NCBI GenBank assembly: GCA_019236545.1
Contig: JAFAIV010000038.1
Location: 1-12,021, forward strand
Direction: 5' to 3'
Length of the DNA: 12,021 bases
From: Actinomycetota bacterium
GTDB lineage: Bacteria; Actinomycetota; Thermoleophilia; Gaiellales; Gaiellaceae
Shown: piece after piece, positions 6,729 through 12,021 of the stretch
Numbering within the stretch: the first letter of the stretch is position 1
Layout: each line of letters starts with the position of its first letter
The notes under the pieces: generated by a model
What the model saw: the letters and a program-made list of their open reading frames with translations, nothing else
The model's database searches: none
What the model was told of the DNA's origin: nothing
Program-made: the position numbers and the translations under genes

Positions 6729-6935
6729 TCAGGCCGCCAGCTCGACGTGCGCCTCCGGATAGAGCACGCGCCAGACCCGCAGGTAGATCTCGAGCTCGAG
6801 CCGCGTCTCCTCGTCCGGAGCGTCGCCGAAGAGCTCGACCGCGTCCGGCCCGGCCACGACGGGACGCTGGCCGACACTGGCGAGGAACGAGGCCAGCCGG
6901 TCGGTGTACATGGGGTCGCGCAGGACGAGTTGCAT
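6729..6935 (-). CDS. Small conserved-looking hypothetical protein, unknown function
   Basis: From ATG 6935 this is a 68-residue soluble protein with an alternating pattern: MQLVLRDPMYTDRLASFLASVGQ, then RPVVAGPDAVELF, then RLELEIYLRVWRVLYPEAHVEL. The layout suggests a small alpha/beta fold with a short helix, a central strand and a long helix. I recall similar unnamed Thermoleophilia proteins, with no function assigned. The frame continues upstream to an ATG at 7010, but the extra 25 residues look non-conserved and lie in the gap after the peroxiredoxin gene. No Shine-Dalgarno sequence precedes either ATG. Confidence 0.62.
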   Translation of the reverse strand: MQLVLRDPMYTDRLASFLASVGQRPVVAGPDAVELFGDAPDEETRLELEIYLRVWRVLYPEAHVELAA

Positions 6936-7029
6936 CGCAGGGGGCGGAACGCCGTACTCCGATCCTGTCCGGACCGCGCGCGACCAGCGCCACTCCAAGG
7001 GGTGATGCACGATCCCTCGACCGGGGGAT

Positions 7030-7488
7030 TTAGCCCGCGAGCGCAGCCAGCACGTCGTCGGCGTGGGTCGCCGGCTTCACGTCGTGCATGACCTTGACGA
7101 GCGTCCCGTCGGCCCCGACGACGAACGTCGAGCGGCGGACGCCCATGTACGTGCGTCCCATGTACTTCTTCTCGCCCCAGACGCCGTAGAGGTCGGCGAC
7201 CGTGTGCTCGGGATCGGCGAGCAGCGTGAACGGGAGGCCGTACTTCTCCTTGAACTTCACGTGGCTGCGCTCGTCGTCCGGCGAGACGCCGAGGACGACG
7301 GCGCCGGCGCGCTCGAACTCGCCGTACGCGTCGCGGATCCCGCAGGCCTGCGTCGTGCAGCCGGGCGTGTCGTCCTTGGGGTAGAAGTAGAGGACGACCG
7401 GCTTGCCGCGGAGCTCCGAGAGCCGCACGCGCTCGCCGGCGTCGCTCGTCAGCGCGAAGTCCGGGGCCGGCTGTCCTTCCTCGATCAC
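7030..7488 (-). CDS. bcp: Peroxiredoxin, Bcp/PrxQ type (thiol peroxidase)
   Basis: This 152-residue protein is a typical full-length Bcp/PrxQ peroxiredoxin, a cytosolic enzyme that reduces peroxides using thioredoxin-type donors. The peroxidatic Cys44 lies in PKDDTPGCTTQ. Cys49, five residues later, is the resolving cysteine of the Bcp subgroup. Other hallmarks are the N-terminal G..APDF, GKPVVLYFYPKDD, VVLGVSPDD, LLADPEHTVADLYGVW, and an Arg-Ser-Thr-Phe strand before the C-terminal helix. It starts with GTG 7488. TAGGCT ends 6 bases before the GTG and may be a leaderless promoter; AGGTAGG about 8 bases upstream could alternatively act as a ribosome site. It may also be read through from the exchanger gene 106 bases upstream. 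Confidence 0.97.
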   Translation of the reverse strand: MIEEGQPAPDFALTSDAGERVRLSELRGKPVVLYFYPKDDTPGCTTQACGIRDAYGEFERAGAVVLGVSPDDERSHVKFKEKYGLPFTLLADPEHTVADLYGVWGEKKYMGRTYMGVRRSTFVVGADGTLVKVMHDVKPATHADDVLAALAG

Positions 7489-7494
7489 GTGGCG

Positions 7495-7500
7495 AGCCTA
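7495..7500 (-). promoter_or_regulatory. Candidate -10 hexamer (TAGGCT) for bcp
   Basis: On the minus strand TAGGCT ends 6 bases before the GTG start of the peroxiredoxin gene. That fits a leaderless or near-leaderless transcript. The same bases form part of a weak Shine-Dalgarno-like AGGTAGG, so the two readings compete. Confidence 0.35.
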
Positions 7501-7558
7501 CCTGCGCGTTTCACCGCTACGTCGCCGGAGACGCACACCACAGGTCTCCTCCTCCAAG

Positions 7559-7595
7559 GCCGCGGCGCCGGCTCGGGAACGGTCGGCGCCGCGGC
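7559..7595 (-). terminator. Perfect 12-bp GC hairpin at the exchanger stop codon
   Basis: Arms 7559-7570 and 7584-7595 are perfect 12-base complements around a 13-base loop. The hairpin starts on the last base of the exchanger stop codon (7595-7597) and points into the gap before bcp. No U-tract follows, so it may be a U-less terminator, a 3'-end stabiliser or an attenuator between the two genes. Confidence 0.5.
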
Positions 7596-8653
7596 TACGT
7601 CGCCACGTAGAACAGCCCCGCGACGCCCAGGCCGAAGATCACGAGCGCGACCCAGGAGTCCGGCCCCAGCCGGGCGCGCGTGTGCGTGGGTCGCGCGATG
7701 ATCCCGAAGCAATAGACCATCGTCAGCGCGACGCCGAGCGCCGCGAGCCACGCGTTCTGCGGCCCTGCAGCGGGGAGCACCGCCTTCCCGGCGACGAGAT
7801 CGGCGACCAGGAAGAGCGTCACCTGGAAGGCGTTGCCGCCGAAGATGTCGCCGACCGCGAGCGCGTGGTCGTCGAGGGCGACGGCCGCGACCCCGGAGCT
7901 GATCTCCGGCAGGGCGGTCGCCGTGGCGAGCACGGTCGCGCCGAAGATCACGCCGTTGACGCCGACCCGGTCGGCCAGCGCGTTCCCGGTCATCTCGAGC
8001 GCGACGCCGGCGCCGAGCGTGACGGCGCACGCCGCGCCGAAGAGCCCCGCGACGCGCGCCGTCGACCAGTCCTTGAACGGGTGCGGCGTGTTCGGGTGGT
8101 CGTACTCACGGAAGCGGCGGCCCGGCTCGCTCCCCGGCATCTCGACCTTCCAGCGCGGGTCCTTCCGCGTCCGGTCGATCAGGTAGATCCCGAACGCCCA
8201 GATCACGACGATCGCGATCGAGGCGGGGCTGACGACGCCGCCGATCGCCACGGACGGCTTCAGCAGCGAGCCCATCTCGACGCCGGCCACGCACATGACC
8301 ACGAGCAGCCCCTCGAGCACGGGCGTCAGTCGGCCGACGAGGAAGCTGAGCGGGTACTCCGGCCCGGCGGCGAGGTCGCAGACGACCAGCACCATCGTCT
8401 GCACCGCGATGCCGCCGATCAGGTTCCCGGCGGCGAGGTCGATGTGCCCCTGCGCCGCGGCGGAGATCGTGATCGCGATCTCCGGGAGGCTCCCCGCGAT
8501 CGCGAGGAGGATCAGGCCGCCGAACTCGTCGCCCATCCCGGTGCGTGCGTCGAGCGAGTCGGTCGTCTTCGACAGGACCGTGCCGGCAACCCAGGTCGCC
8601 GCGGCGGCGGCGAGGAAGATCAGCAGCTCGAACGGCGTCCCGAGCCCGGCCAC
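7595..8653 (-). CDS. CaCA-family sodium/calcium exchanger-like membrane protein
   Basis: This 352-residue inner-membrane protein has about ten hydrophobic segments and the two inverted alpha-repeats of the cation/Ca2+ exchanger superfamily. Alpha-1 (about 43-85) has GSLPE at 54-58 and GNLIGG at 76-81. Alpha-2 (about 237-278) has TALPE at 246-250 and DIFGGN at 269-274. Glu58 and Glu250 correspond to the ion-binding glutamates. The charged loop 161-200 separates the halves. The family swaps Ca2+ (or another cation) for Na+, H+ or K+; the ion here cannot be read from sequence. GN.xGSN is altered to GNLIGGIAVQ in alpha-1, so it is a divergent member. The start is GTG 8653, without a visible Shine-Dalgarno sequence. 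It lies 75 bases downstream of pstS, across a very stable hairpin. Confidence 0.88.
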   Translation of the reverse strand: MAGLGTPFELLIFLAAAAATWVAGTVLSKTTDSLDARTGMGDEFGGLILLAIAGSLPEIAITISAAAQGHIDLAAGNLIGGIAVQTMVLVVCDLAAGPEYPLSFLVGRLTPVLEGLLVVMCVAGVEMGSLLKPSVAIGGVVSPASIAIVVIWAFGIYLIDRTRKDPRWKVEMPGSEPGRRFREYDHPNTPHPFKDWSTARVAGLFGAACAVTLGAGVALEMTGNALADRVGVNGVIFGATVLATATALPEISSGVAAVALDDHALAVGDIFGGNAFQVTLFLVADLVAGKAVLPAAGPQNAWLAALGVALTMVYCFGIIARPTHTRARLGPDSWVALVIFGLGVAGLFYVAT

Positions 8654-8675
8654 GCCGACACGATGCGCTCGGCGT

Positions 8676-8715
8676 CGGACGGCGAGGGGGACGGCGAACC
8701 GTCCCCCTCCGTCCG
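8676..8715 (-). terminator. Very stable hairpin with UUCG loop downstream of pstS
   Basis: Inner arms 8686-8694 and 8699-8707 (9 base pairs) close a 4-base loop that reads UUCG on the minus-strand RNA. Outer arms 8676-8682 and 8709-8715 add 7 pairs across a small internal bulge. It begins 13 bases after the pstS stop codon and ends 22 bases before the exchanger GTG. There is no U-tract. It is probably a pstS 3'-end terminator or RNA-stability element. Confidence 0.65.
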
Positions 8716-8728
8716 GAACCCCACCCGC

Positions 8729-9766
8729 TTAGGAGTGGATCTTGGCGAGCGTCTTGTTCGCGGCCCGGATCACGACGAGCGGCATCGGGGCGAACACGAG
8801 CTTCTTGATCGGCTGCTGGCCGTGCGTCAGCGCCCAGGAGACGAAGTTCTTGATGTCCTTCGCCTTCGAGGTCTGAAGCGGGACGATCACGTACGTGAAC
8901 GTCGAGATCGGCCAGGCGTCGCTGTACTTCCCGCCCGCGGGCGGGTTGACGATCGAGAGGTTGTTGTCGGCCGGGACGGACTTGACCGCCTGCGCGGCCT
9001 CCTCGATCGACTGGATGCTCGGCAGCGCGAAGCGGCCGGAGCGGTTCTGGAGGCGCACCTTGTTCAGATGGTTCTGCAGGACGTACGCGTCGGACACGTA
9101 GCCGATCGAGCCCGGGGTGGACTGGACGAGCGCGGCGACGCCGGCGTTCTTCGCGCCACCAACGCCGTTCGGCCAGTTCACCGACGTCGCGGTGCCGACC
9201 TGCGAGCGCCACTGCGGGCTGACGTGCGCGAGGTAGTCGGTGAAGGCGTACGTGTCGCCCGAGCCGTCCGAGCGGTGCACGGTCGTGATCTTCGTGCTGG
9301 GCAGATTGAGGCCCGGGTTCAGCTTCTTGATCGCCGGGTCGTCCCAGCTCGTGATCTTCCCGAGGAAGATGTCCGCGAGGACGGTCGAGCTGAGCTTCAG
9401 CTTCGTGTCCGGGACGCCCGGGATGTTGTAGACCGGCACGGTCGCCGTCAGCGCCCACGGGATCTGGACGCAGTTGTTGCAGGCGGTCGCCTGGTCGGGC
9501 GTGAGCGGTGCGTCGCTCGCGCCGAAGTCGACGGTGCGGGCCGTGATCGCGGCGATGCCGCCGCCGGACCCGATTGCCGAGTAGTTGACGGTCACGCCGC
9601 GGGCCGAGCCGTAGAGCGGCTGCCAGACGGCGAGCGCGGGGGCGATCAGCGACGAGCCCGCGCCCTGCAGCGAGCTGTCGTGCGAGCGGGCGGCCGCGCC
9701 GCCTGCTCCGATCGCCGCCACGGCCGCGGCGAGCGCGGCGCCGGCGAGGATGAGTCTCTTCAGCAT
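8729..9766 (-). CDS. pstS: Phosphate ABC transporter substrate-binding protein PstS
   Basis: This 345-residue exported protein binds phosphate for the Pst importer. Phosphate-binding signatures are GAGSS at 35-39, GSGGGI at 66-71, DFGASD at 80-85 and HRSDGSGDTYAF at 164-175. Cys96 and Cys99 (CNNC) could form a disulfide outside the cell. The N-terminus is a signal peptide (MLKRLILAGAALAAAVAAIGAGGAAA) with an AAA-type cleavage site near 24-26. It has no lipobox cysteine, so unlike many Gram-positive PstS proteins it is probably not a lipoprotein. ATG 9766 has an excellent Shine-Dalgarno sequence, AAAGGAGG, 9 bases upstream. No pstC, pstA, pstB or phoU is next to it: downstream is a cation exchanger behind a hairpin, and upstream is a divergent membrane-protein operon with a PHO-box-like repeat between. 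Confidence 0.97.
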   Translation of the reverse strand: MLKRLILAGAALAAAVAAIGAGGAAARSHDSSLQGAGSSLIAPALAVWQPLYGSARGVTVNYSAIGSGGGIAAITARTVDFGASDAPLTPDQATACNNCVQIPWALTATVPVYNIPGVPDTKLKLSSTVLADIFLGKITSWDDPAIKKLNPGLNLPSTKITTVHRSDGSGDTYAFTDYLAHVSPQWRSQVGTATSVNWPNGVGGAKNAGVAALVQSTPGSIGYVSDAYVLQNHLNKVRLQNRSGRFALPSIQSIEEAAQAVKSVPADNNLSIVNPPAGGKYSDAWPISTFTYVIVPLQTSKAKDIKNFVSWALTHGQQPIKKLVFAPMPLVVIRAANKTLAKIHS

Positions 9767-9775
9767 TGCGTTATT

Positions 9776-9783
9776 CCTCCTTT
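9776..9783 (-). promoter_or_regulatory. Strong ribosome binding site of pstS (AAAGGAGG)
   Basis: AAAGGAGG, 9 bases before ATG 9766, is the strongest Shine-Dalgarno match seen in the window. It fixes the pstS start and shows that this gene is translated from a leadered mRNA. Confidence 0.9.
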
Positions 9784-9844
9784 GAGAATCGTGGCCACCG
9801 TAGTTAGGAACGAGAAAGATCGCGGGACGAGTCAAGGTCGTTCT

Positions 9845-9872
9845 GGTGACAATGCGGTGACGGCGCTTGACA
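9845..9872 (-). promoter_or_regulatory. PHO-box-like direct repeats between pstS and a divergent operon
   Basis: On the minus strand, CGTCACC (9862-9856) and TGTCACC (9851-9845) repeat with an 11-base period. A third partial unit, TGTCAAG, lies 10 bases upstream (9872-9866). PhoB/PhoP-type response regulators bind 7-base direct repeats with 11-base period, such as the E. coli PHO box units CTGTCAT. The position about 80-105 bases before the pstS ATG fits an activator site. It also overlaps the promoter region of the divergent gene at 9891. Assignment to PhoP is inference, as no regulator gene is in the window. Confidence 0.6.
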
Positions 9873-9876
9873 CGGC

Positions 9877-9882
9877 TAGATT
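9877..9882 (+). promoter_or_regulatory. Candidate -10 hexamer (TAGATT) for a leaderless GTG-start operon
   Basis: TAGATT ends 8 bases before GTG 9891, so transcription would start at the start codon. A TTGACA at 9867-9872 is only 4 bases away, too close to act as its -35. Confidence 0.45.
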
Positions 9883-9890
9883 CCGGCGCC

Positions 9891-10247
9891 GTGGTCTCCG
9901 TCCACCACACGGTCGCGTTCCTCGTCCTCGCCGCGACGTTCGGCGCCGCCGCCGTCGGGGGGTGGGCGTACTACCGCCGGGCCGAGCCGCGCGGGATCGT
10001 CACGCACCTCCTCGCGCTCGCGCAGACGCTGCTCGTCGCGCAGGTCGGGCTCGGGCTGCTCCTGCTCTCGCAGCACCACCGGGCGCCGCACCGGCTGCAC
10101 TACCTCTACGGGACGCTGGCGCTGCTCGCGACGCTCGCGCCGTGGATGTACGCGCCGGCCGACCGGCGGGGGCGGCTCGCGTGGTTCGCGGGAGCTACCC
10201 TGGTCGCAGGAGCGCTCGCGGTGCGCGCGTACATGACCGGCACATGA
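9891..10247 (+). CDS. Four-helix membrane protein with conserved-looking His, unknown function
   Basis: From GTG 9891 this is a 118-residue protein with four predicted membrane helices (about 6-28, 36-60, 69-88, 96-113). His residues lie at or near helix ends: 5, 6, 39, 62, 63, 67 and 70. The segment LLVAQVGLGLLLLSQHHRAPHRLHYLYG recalls the helix-loop-His pattern of CtaA/COX15-like and cytochrome b561-like haem proteins. The similarity is too short to call a family. The start is chosen for TAGATT at leaderless spacing and because the protein-like sequence begins there; an upstream in-frame start would place the promoter motif inside the gene. It overlaps the next gene by 4 bases (ATGA), so the two are probably co-translated. 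It is divergent from pstS across the PHO-like repeats. Confidence 0.75.
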   Translation: MVSVHHTVAFLVLAATFGAAAVGGWAYYRRAEPRGIVTHLLALAQTLLVAQVGLGLLLLSQHHRAPHRLHYLYGTLALLATLAPWMYAPADRRGRLAWFAGATLVAGALAVRAYMTGT

Positions 10248-10615
10248 GCTTCTTCTCCCGCATGAACCCCACGCTGCGCGGCTTCCTCGTGATCGCGCTG
10301 ATCGCGGTCGTGGTCGTCGTCCTCCAGCTGCAGGCGACGCTGCAGGCGCTGTTGATCCTGGCGCGGATCGCGTTCCTGCTCGCAATCGCGTTCTTCGTCT
10401 ACCTGCTCTGGCGCGAGAGGCGGGAGGAGATCGGCGGCTGGCCCGTGCGGGCGCGGACGGTCTTCTACGGCGCCGCGCTGCTCGCGCTCGGCGACCTCGC
10501 CGCCGAGTGGTACGGCGGCGCCCACGGGCTCCAGATCCTCGCGTTCCTCGGCGTGCTCGCCGCGTGCTTCTTCGCGATGTGGCGCGTCTGGCGCGACCAG
10601 CACACGTACAGCTAG
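10244..10615 (+). CDS. Multi-pass membrane protein, unknown function
   Basis: This 123-residue protein starts at the ATG of an ATGA overlap with the preceding gene. Predicted helices are about 12-28, 31-56 (a short gap, LQLQATLQ, may make them one kinked pair), 72-88 and 95-113. Basic residues WRERREE at 56-62 and WRVWRDQ at 113-119 suggest cytoplasmic ends. I do not recognise the family. The tight coupling suggests it works with, or assembles next to, the four-helix protein encoded just before it. Its stop TAG (10613-10615) overlaps the opposing hemQ stop (10612-10614) within the sequence ctag. Confidence 0.78.
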   Translation: MSFFSRMNPTLRGFLVIALIAVVVVVLQLQATLQALLILARIAFLLAIAFFVYLLWRERREEIGGWPVRARTVFYGAALLALGDLAAEWYGGAHGLQILAFLGVLAACFFAMWRVWRDQHTYS

Positions 10616-11304
10616 AGCTCGACGCGCGCCGAGGCGCCGTCCAGGGCGGCGAGCGCCTCGCGGACGGTCACGTGCCTGCCGACGAAGATCGGCGTGTCTC
10701 GCTCGGTGTAGCTCGACGCCTCGCTGTGCCGGAGGCGCAGCATCAGGTGCATGAAGTCGGCCGGCTCCTCGCATTCGAACGCGGTCATGAACTCCTGGTC
10801 GTCGATCCCGAACGAGTACGTCGTGTGGTTCTTGATCCCCGGGAACTCCTCCCGGCCGATCACCATGTGCTCGTCCATCGCGCGCTGGCGGTCCGCCTCC
10901 TCGAGCGCGTACCACGGCCGCACCTTCACGAACGGGTAGACGACGAGGTAGGGGAGGCCGTGCGGCGTGATCTTCCGCGCCTTGCGCGCGCTCGTGTACT
11001 GCGAGGCCTTCGTCGTCGCGAGGTACGAGTACGGGGTCTCTAGCCAGCCGGCGAGCGGTGTCGCGTTGAGCGCGGCGCCGAGCTCGCCGAGGGCGTCGTA
11101 GCGCTCGGTGATCTTCCAGAGGAAGAAGTCCGTCTCCGGGCGCACGCCCGTGGTCGTGTACGCGCGCAGGTGCTCGAAGCGGTCGGAGAAGTCCTCGACG
11201 GTCTCGGCGAAGGCGTCCTTTCCGGCCTGGCGCTCCTCGACCGGGAGCCGCCGCCAGGCGGGGTCGACACGGAAGAACGTGTAGGCGACGTACTGGCCCT
11301 CCAC
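10612..11304 (-). CDS. hemQ: Coproheme decarboxylase HemQ/ChdC (chlorite dismutase family)
   Basis: This 230-residue protein of the chlorite dismutase-like family matches the coproheme decarboxylases. They convert coproheme III to haem b with H2O2 in the coproporphyrin-dependent haem pathway of Actinomycetota and Firmicutes. Tyr123 (VYPFVK) aligns with the catalytic tyrosine, and His146 (DEHMVIGR) with the proximal haem ligand; the 23-residue spacing matches what I recall for C. diphtheriae ChdC. KNHTTYSFGIDDQEFMTAFE (158-177) is a family signature. The distal His reported in actinobacterial ChdC has no ungapped equivalent here. Length is typical. GTG 11304 starts it, with TAGCAT 7 bases upstream and no Shine-Dalgarno sequence. 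No other haem genes are nearby. It lies 14 bases downstream of the glycoside-hydrolase-like gene. Confidence 0.95.
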   Translation of the reverse strand: MEGQYVAYTFFRVDPAWRRLPVEERQAGKDAFAETVEDFSDRFEHLRAYTTTGVRPETDFFLWKITERYDALGELGAALNATPLAGWLETPYSYLATTKASQYTSARKARKITPHGLPYLVVYPFVKVRPWYALEEADRQRAMDEHMVIGREEFPGIKNHTTYSFGIDDQEFMTAFECEEPADFMHLMLRLRHSEASSYTERDTPIFVGRHVTVREALAALDGASARVEL

Positions 11305-11311
11305 GGCTCTG

Positions 11312-11317
11312 ATGCTA
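11312..11317 (-). promoter_or_regulatory. Candidate -10 hexamer (TAGCAT) for hemQ
   Basis: On the minus strand TAGCAT ends 7 bases before the hemQ GTG. It sits entirely in the 14-base gap after the upstream stop codon, fitting an independent leaderless transcript for hemQ. Confidence 0.45.
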
Positions 11318-11318
11318 G

Positions 11319-12021
11319 CTACGGCAGAGGGAGGATCACGACGGCGGACGGGCCGGCGTTCATCGCGGCCTGCACCGTCAGCCGGATGCGGTACTTCCCG
11401 GTCGGGCCGTGCTTCGGCACCGCCAGCGAGGTCGCCTTCGCGCCGCCCGTGAGCTGGCCGCGCAGCGTCGTGACGAGGTGGCCCGGCAGCTCGAAGAGCT
11501 GCGCGACGTAGCGCGCGTCGAGGTCGGACGAAAGGCTCAGGGTCCCGCCGCGCAGCCGGGCGACCGGCTTCGGCGTCAGCTTCAGCCCGGGGCAGCGGGC
11601 GACGACGCCGCGGTGCGCCTCCTGGAACGCGAGCCTCGTCGCGGCGAGGCTCGTCTTCGGCGTGCCGTCGGGGTAGTAGAGGCCGGACTGCCAGGCGGCG
11701 AGGTTGGTCTCGTCGACCGAGTGGAAGACGAAGAACGCCTCGACCGTCGGCTCGCAGAACGCCAGCTGGACGGCCTGCGTGTAGTAGAGCGACTGCGTCT
11801 CCTCCGGCACCGGCCTCGTCAGCGCGGTCTGCTCCGTTCCTGTGTAGAGCGACGCCTTCTCCGGCGGGATCACAGACTGGACGCCGAACTCGTCGTAGAC
11901 GACCGGCAGCGTCGAGCCGGCCTGGCCGGTGCCGTCGAAGGCCTTGCCGAGCAGGGCGACGAGCTTGCCGTAGTCGCCGATCGAGACGGTCGAGGAGTTC
12001 GGGTGCAGCGTCGTCGCGGGA
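11319..12021 (-). CDS. Glycoside-hydrolase-like (TIM-barrel) protein, C-terminal part
   Basis: The frame is open to the right edge, so the N-terminus is missing and only 233 C-terminal residues are seen. The visible part starts late in a TIM barrel. LPVVYDEFGVQS carries a Glu (codon 11889-11891) at the position expected for the catalytic nucleophile of cellulase-like GH5/clan A enzymes. FFVFHSVDETNLAAWQSGLYYPDGTPKTSLAA is the typical last strand and helix of such barrels. A roughly 85-residue beta-rich domain follows (from CPGLKLTPKPVARL to the end), probably an Ig-like accessory domain. It would cleave or modify a polysaccharide, probably outside the cell; neither substrate nor signal peptide can be seen. 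An internal GTG at 11873 is not the true start, since conserved sequence continues upstream of it. Confidence 0.85.
   Translation of the reverse strand, partial: PATTLHPNSSTVSIGDYGKLVALLGKAFDGTGQAGSTLPVVYDEFGVQSVIPPEKASLYTGTEQTALTRPVPEETQSLYYTQAVQLAFCEPTVEAFFVFHSVDETNLAAWQSGLYYPDGTPKTSLAATRLAFQEAHRGVVARCPGLKLTPKPVARLRGGTLSLSSDLDARYVAQLFELPGHLVTTLRGQLTGGAKATSLAVPKHGPTGKYRIRLTVQAAMNAGPSAVVILPLP

Noticed and set aside
7012..7029. Short inverted repeat ATCCC/GGGAT after the bcp stop codon as a terminator
   Set aside because: Only 5 pairs with an 8-base loop and no U-tract, too weak to call.
7516..7604. 11-base direct repeat gctacgtcgcc (7516-7526 and 7594-7604)
   Set aside because: Only two copies of GC-rich sequence, one inside coding DNA. 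It has no mobile-element ends, so it is probably chance.
8106..9458. 450-codon minus-strand frame spanning the exchanger-pstS boundary
   Set aside because: It is a shadow of two real genes in another frame and would read through the intergenic hairpin. Its translation is low-complexity Arg/Asp-rich.
9867..9882. TTGACA followed by TAGATT as a standard -35/-10 promoter
   Set aside because: The spacer is only 4 bases, far from the usual 16-18. TTGACA is better explained as the third PHO-like repeat unit.
7403..10240. Very long plus-strand open frame antisense to bcp, the exchanger and pstS
   Set aside because: Only its last part (10244-10615) is protein-like. The rest is Arg/Asp/Gly-rich and opposite to well-supported genes.

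Overview
This is an ordinary chromosomal stretch from a very GC-rich bacterium. The gene families and small conserved proteins look like Actinomycetota, most like the Thermoleophilia (Gaiellales/Solirubrobacterales). That placement is inferred from recalled family resemblance and base composition; no search was run. I see no phage genes, insertion sequence, CRISPR array, toxin-antitoxin pair or defence island. No gap between genes exceeds about 140 bases.

Layout, left to right. (1) 1-646: the 3' part of a hotdog/thioesterase-like gene, broken by one extra G in a G6 run. (2) 658-2160: an M32 (Taq-type) metallocarboxypeptidase, convergent with a 55-residue Cys-rich membrane-anchored protein (2167-2334, minus). 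(3) 2393-2623: a small one-pass membrane protein whose stop codon touches the stop codon of a large secreted S8 subtilisin-like protease (2624-5227, minus). (4) 5301-5561: a small Cys/His protein, followed by tRNA-Leu(CAG) at 5596-5679. (5) 5816-6935, minus: four small conserved-looking proteins of unknown function. (6) 7030-7488, minus: a Bcp-type peroxiredoxin. (7) 7595-8653, minus: a CaCA-family cation exchanger. (8) 8729-9766, minus: the phosphate-binding protein PstS, with a PHO-box-like repeat upstream. (9) 9891-10615, plus: two overlapping multi-pass membrane proteins. (10) 10612-11304, minus: coproheme decarboxylase HemQ/ChdC. (11) 11319-12021, minus: the C-terminal part of a glycoside-hydrolase-like protein running off the right edge.

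The genes do not form one pathway. They are housekeeping and envelope functions: protein turnover, peroxide defence, phosphate and cation transport, haem synthesis and polysaccharide cleavage. The more interesting content is regulatory. Five genes have a TAGNNT hexamer 6-8 bases before their start codon, as expected for leaderless transcripts. pstS instead has a strong Shine-Dalgarno sequence and a PHO-box-like 11-base-period repeat. Three convergent gene pairs are packed with between 6 bases of gap and 4 bases of overlap, and several long GC hairpins without U-tracts sit at gene ends.
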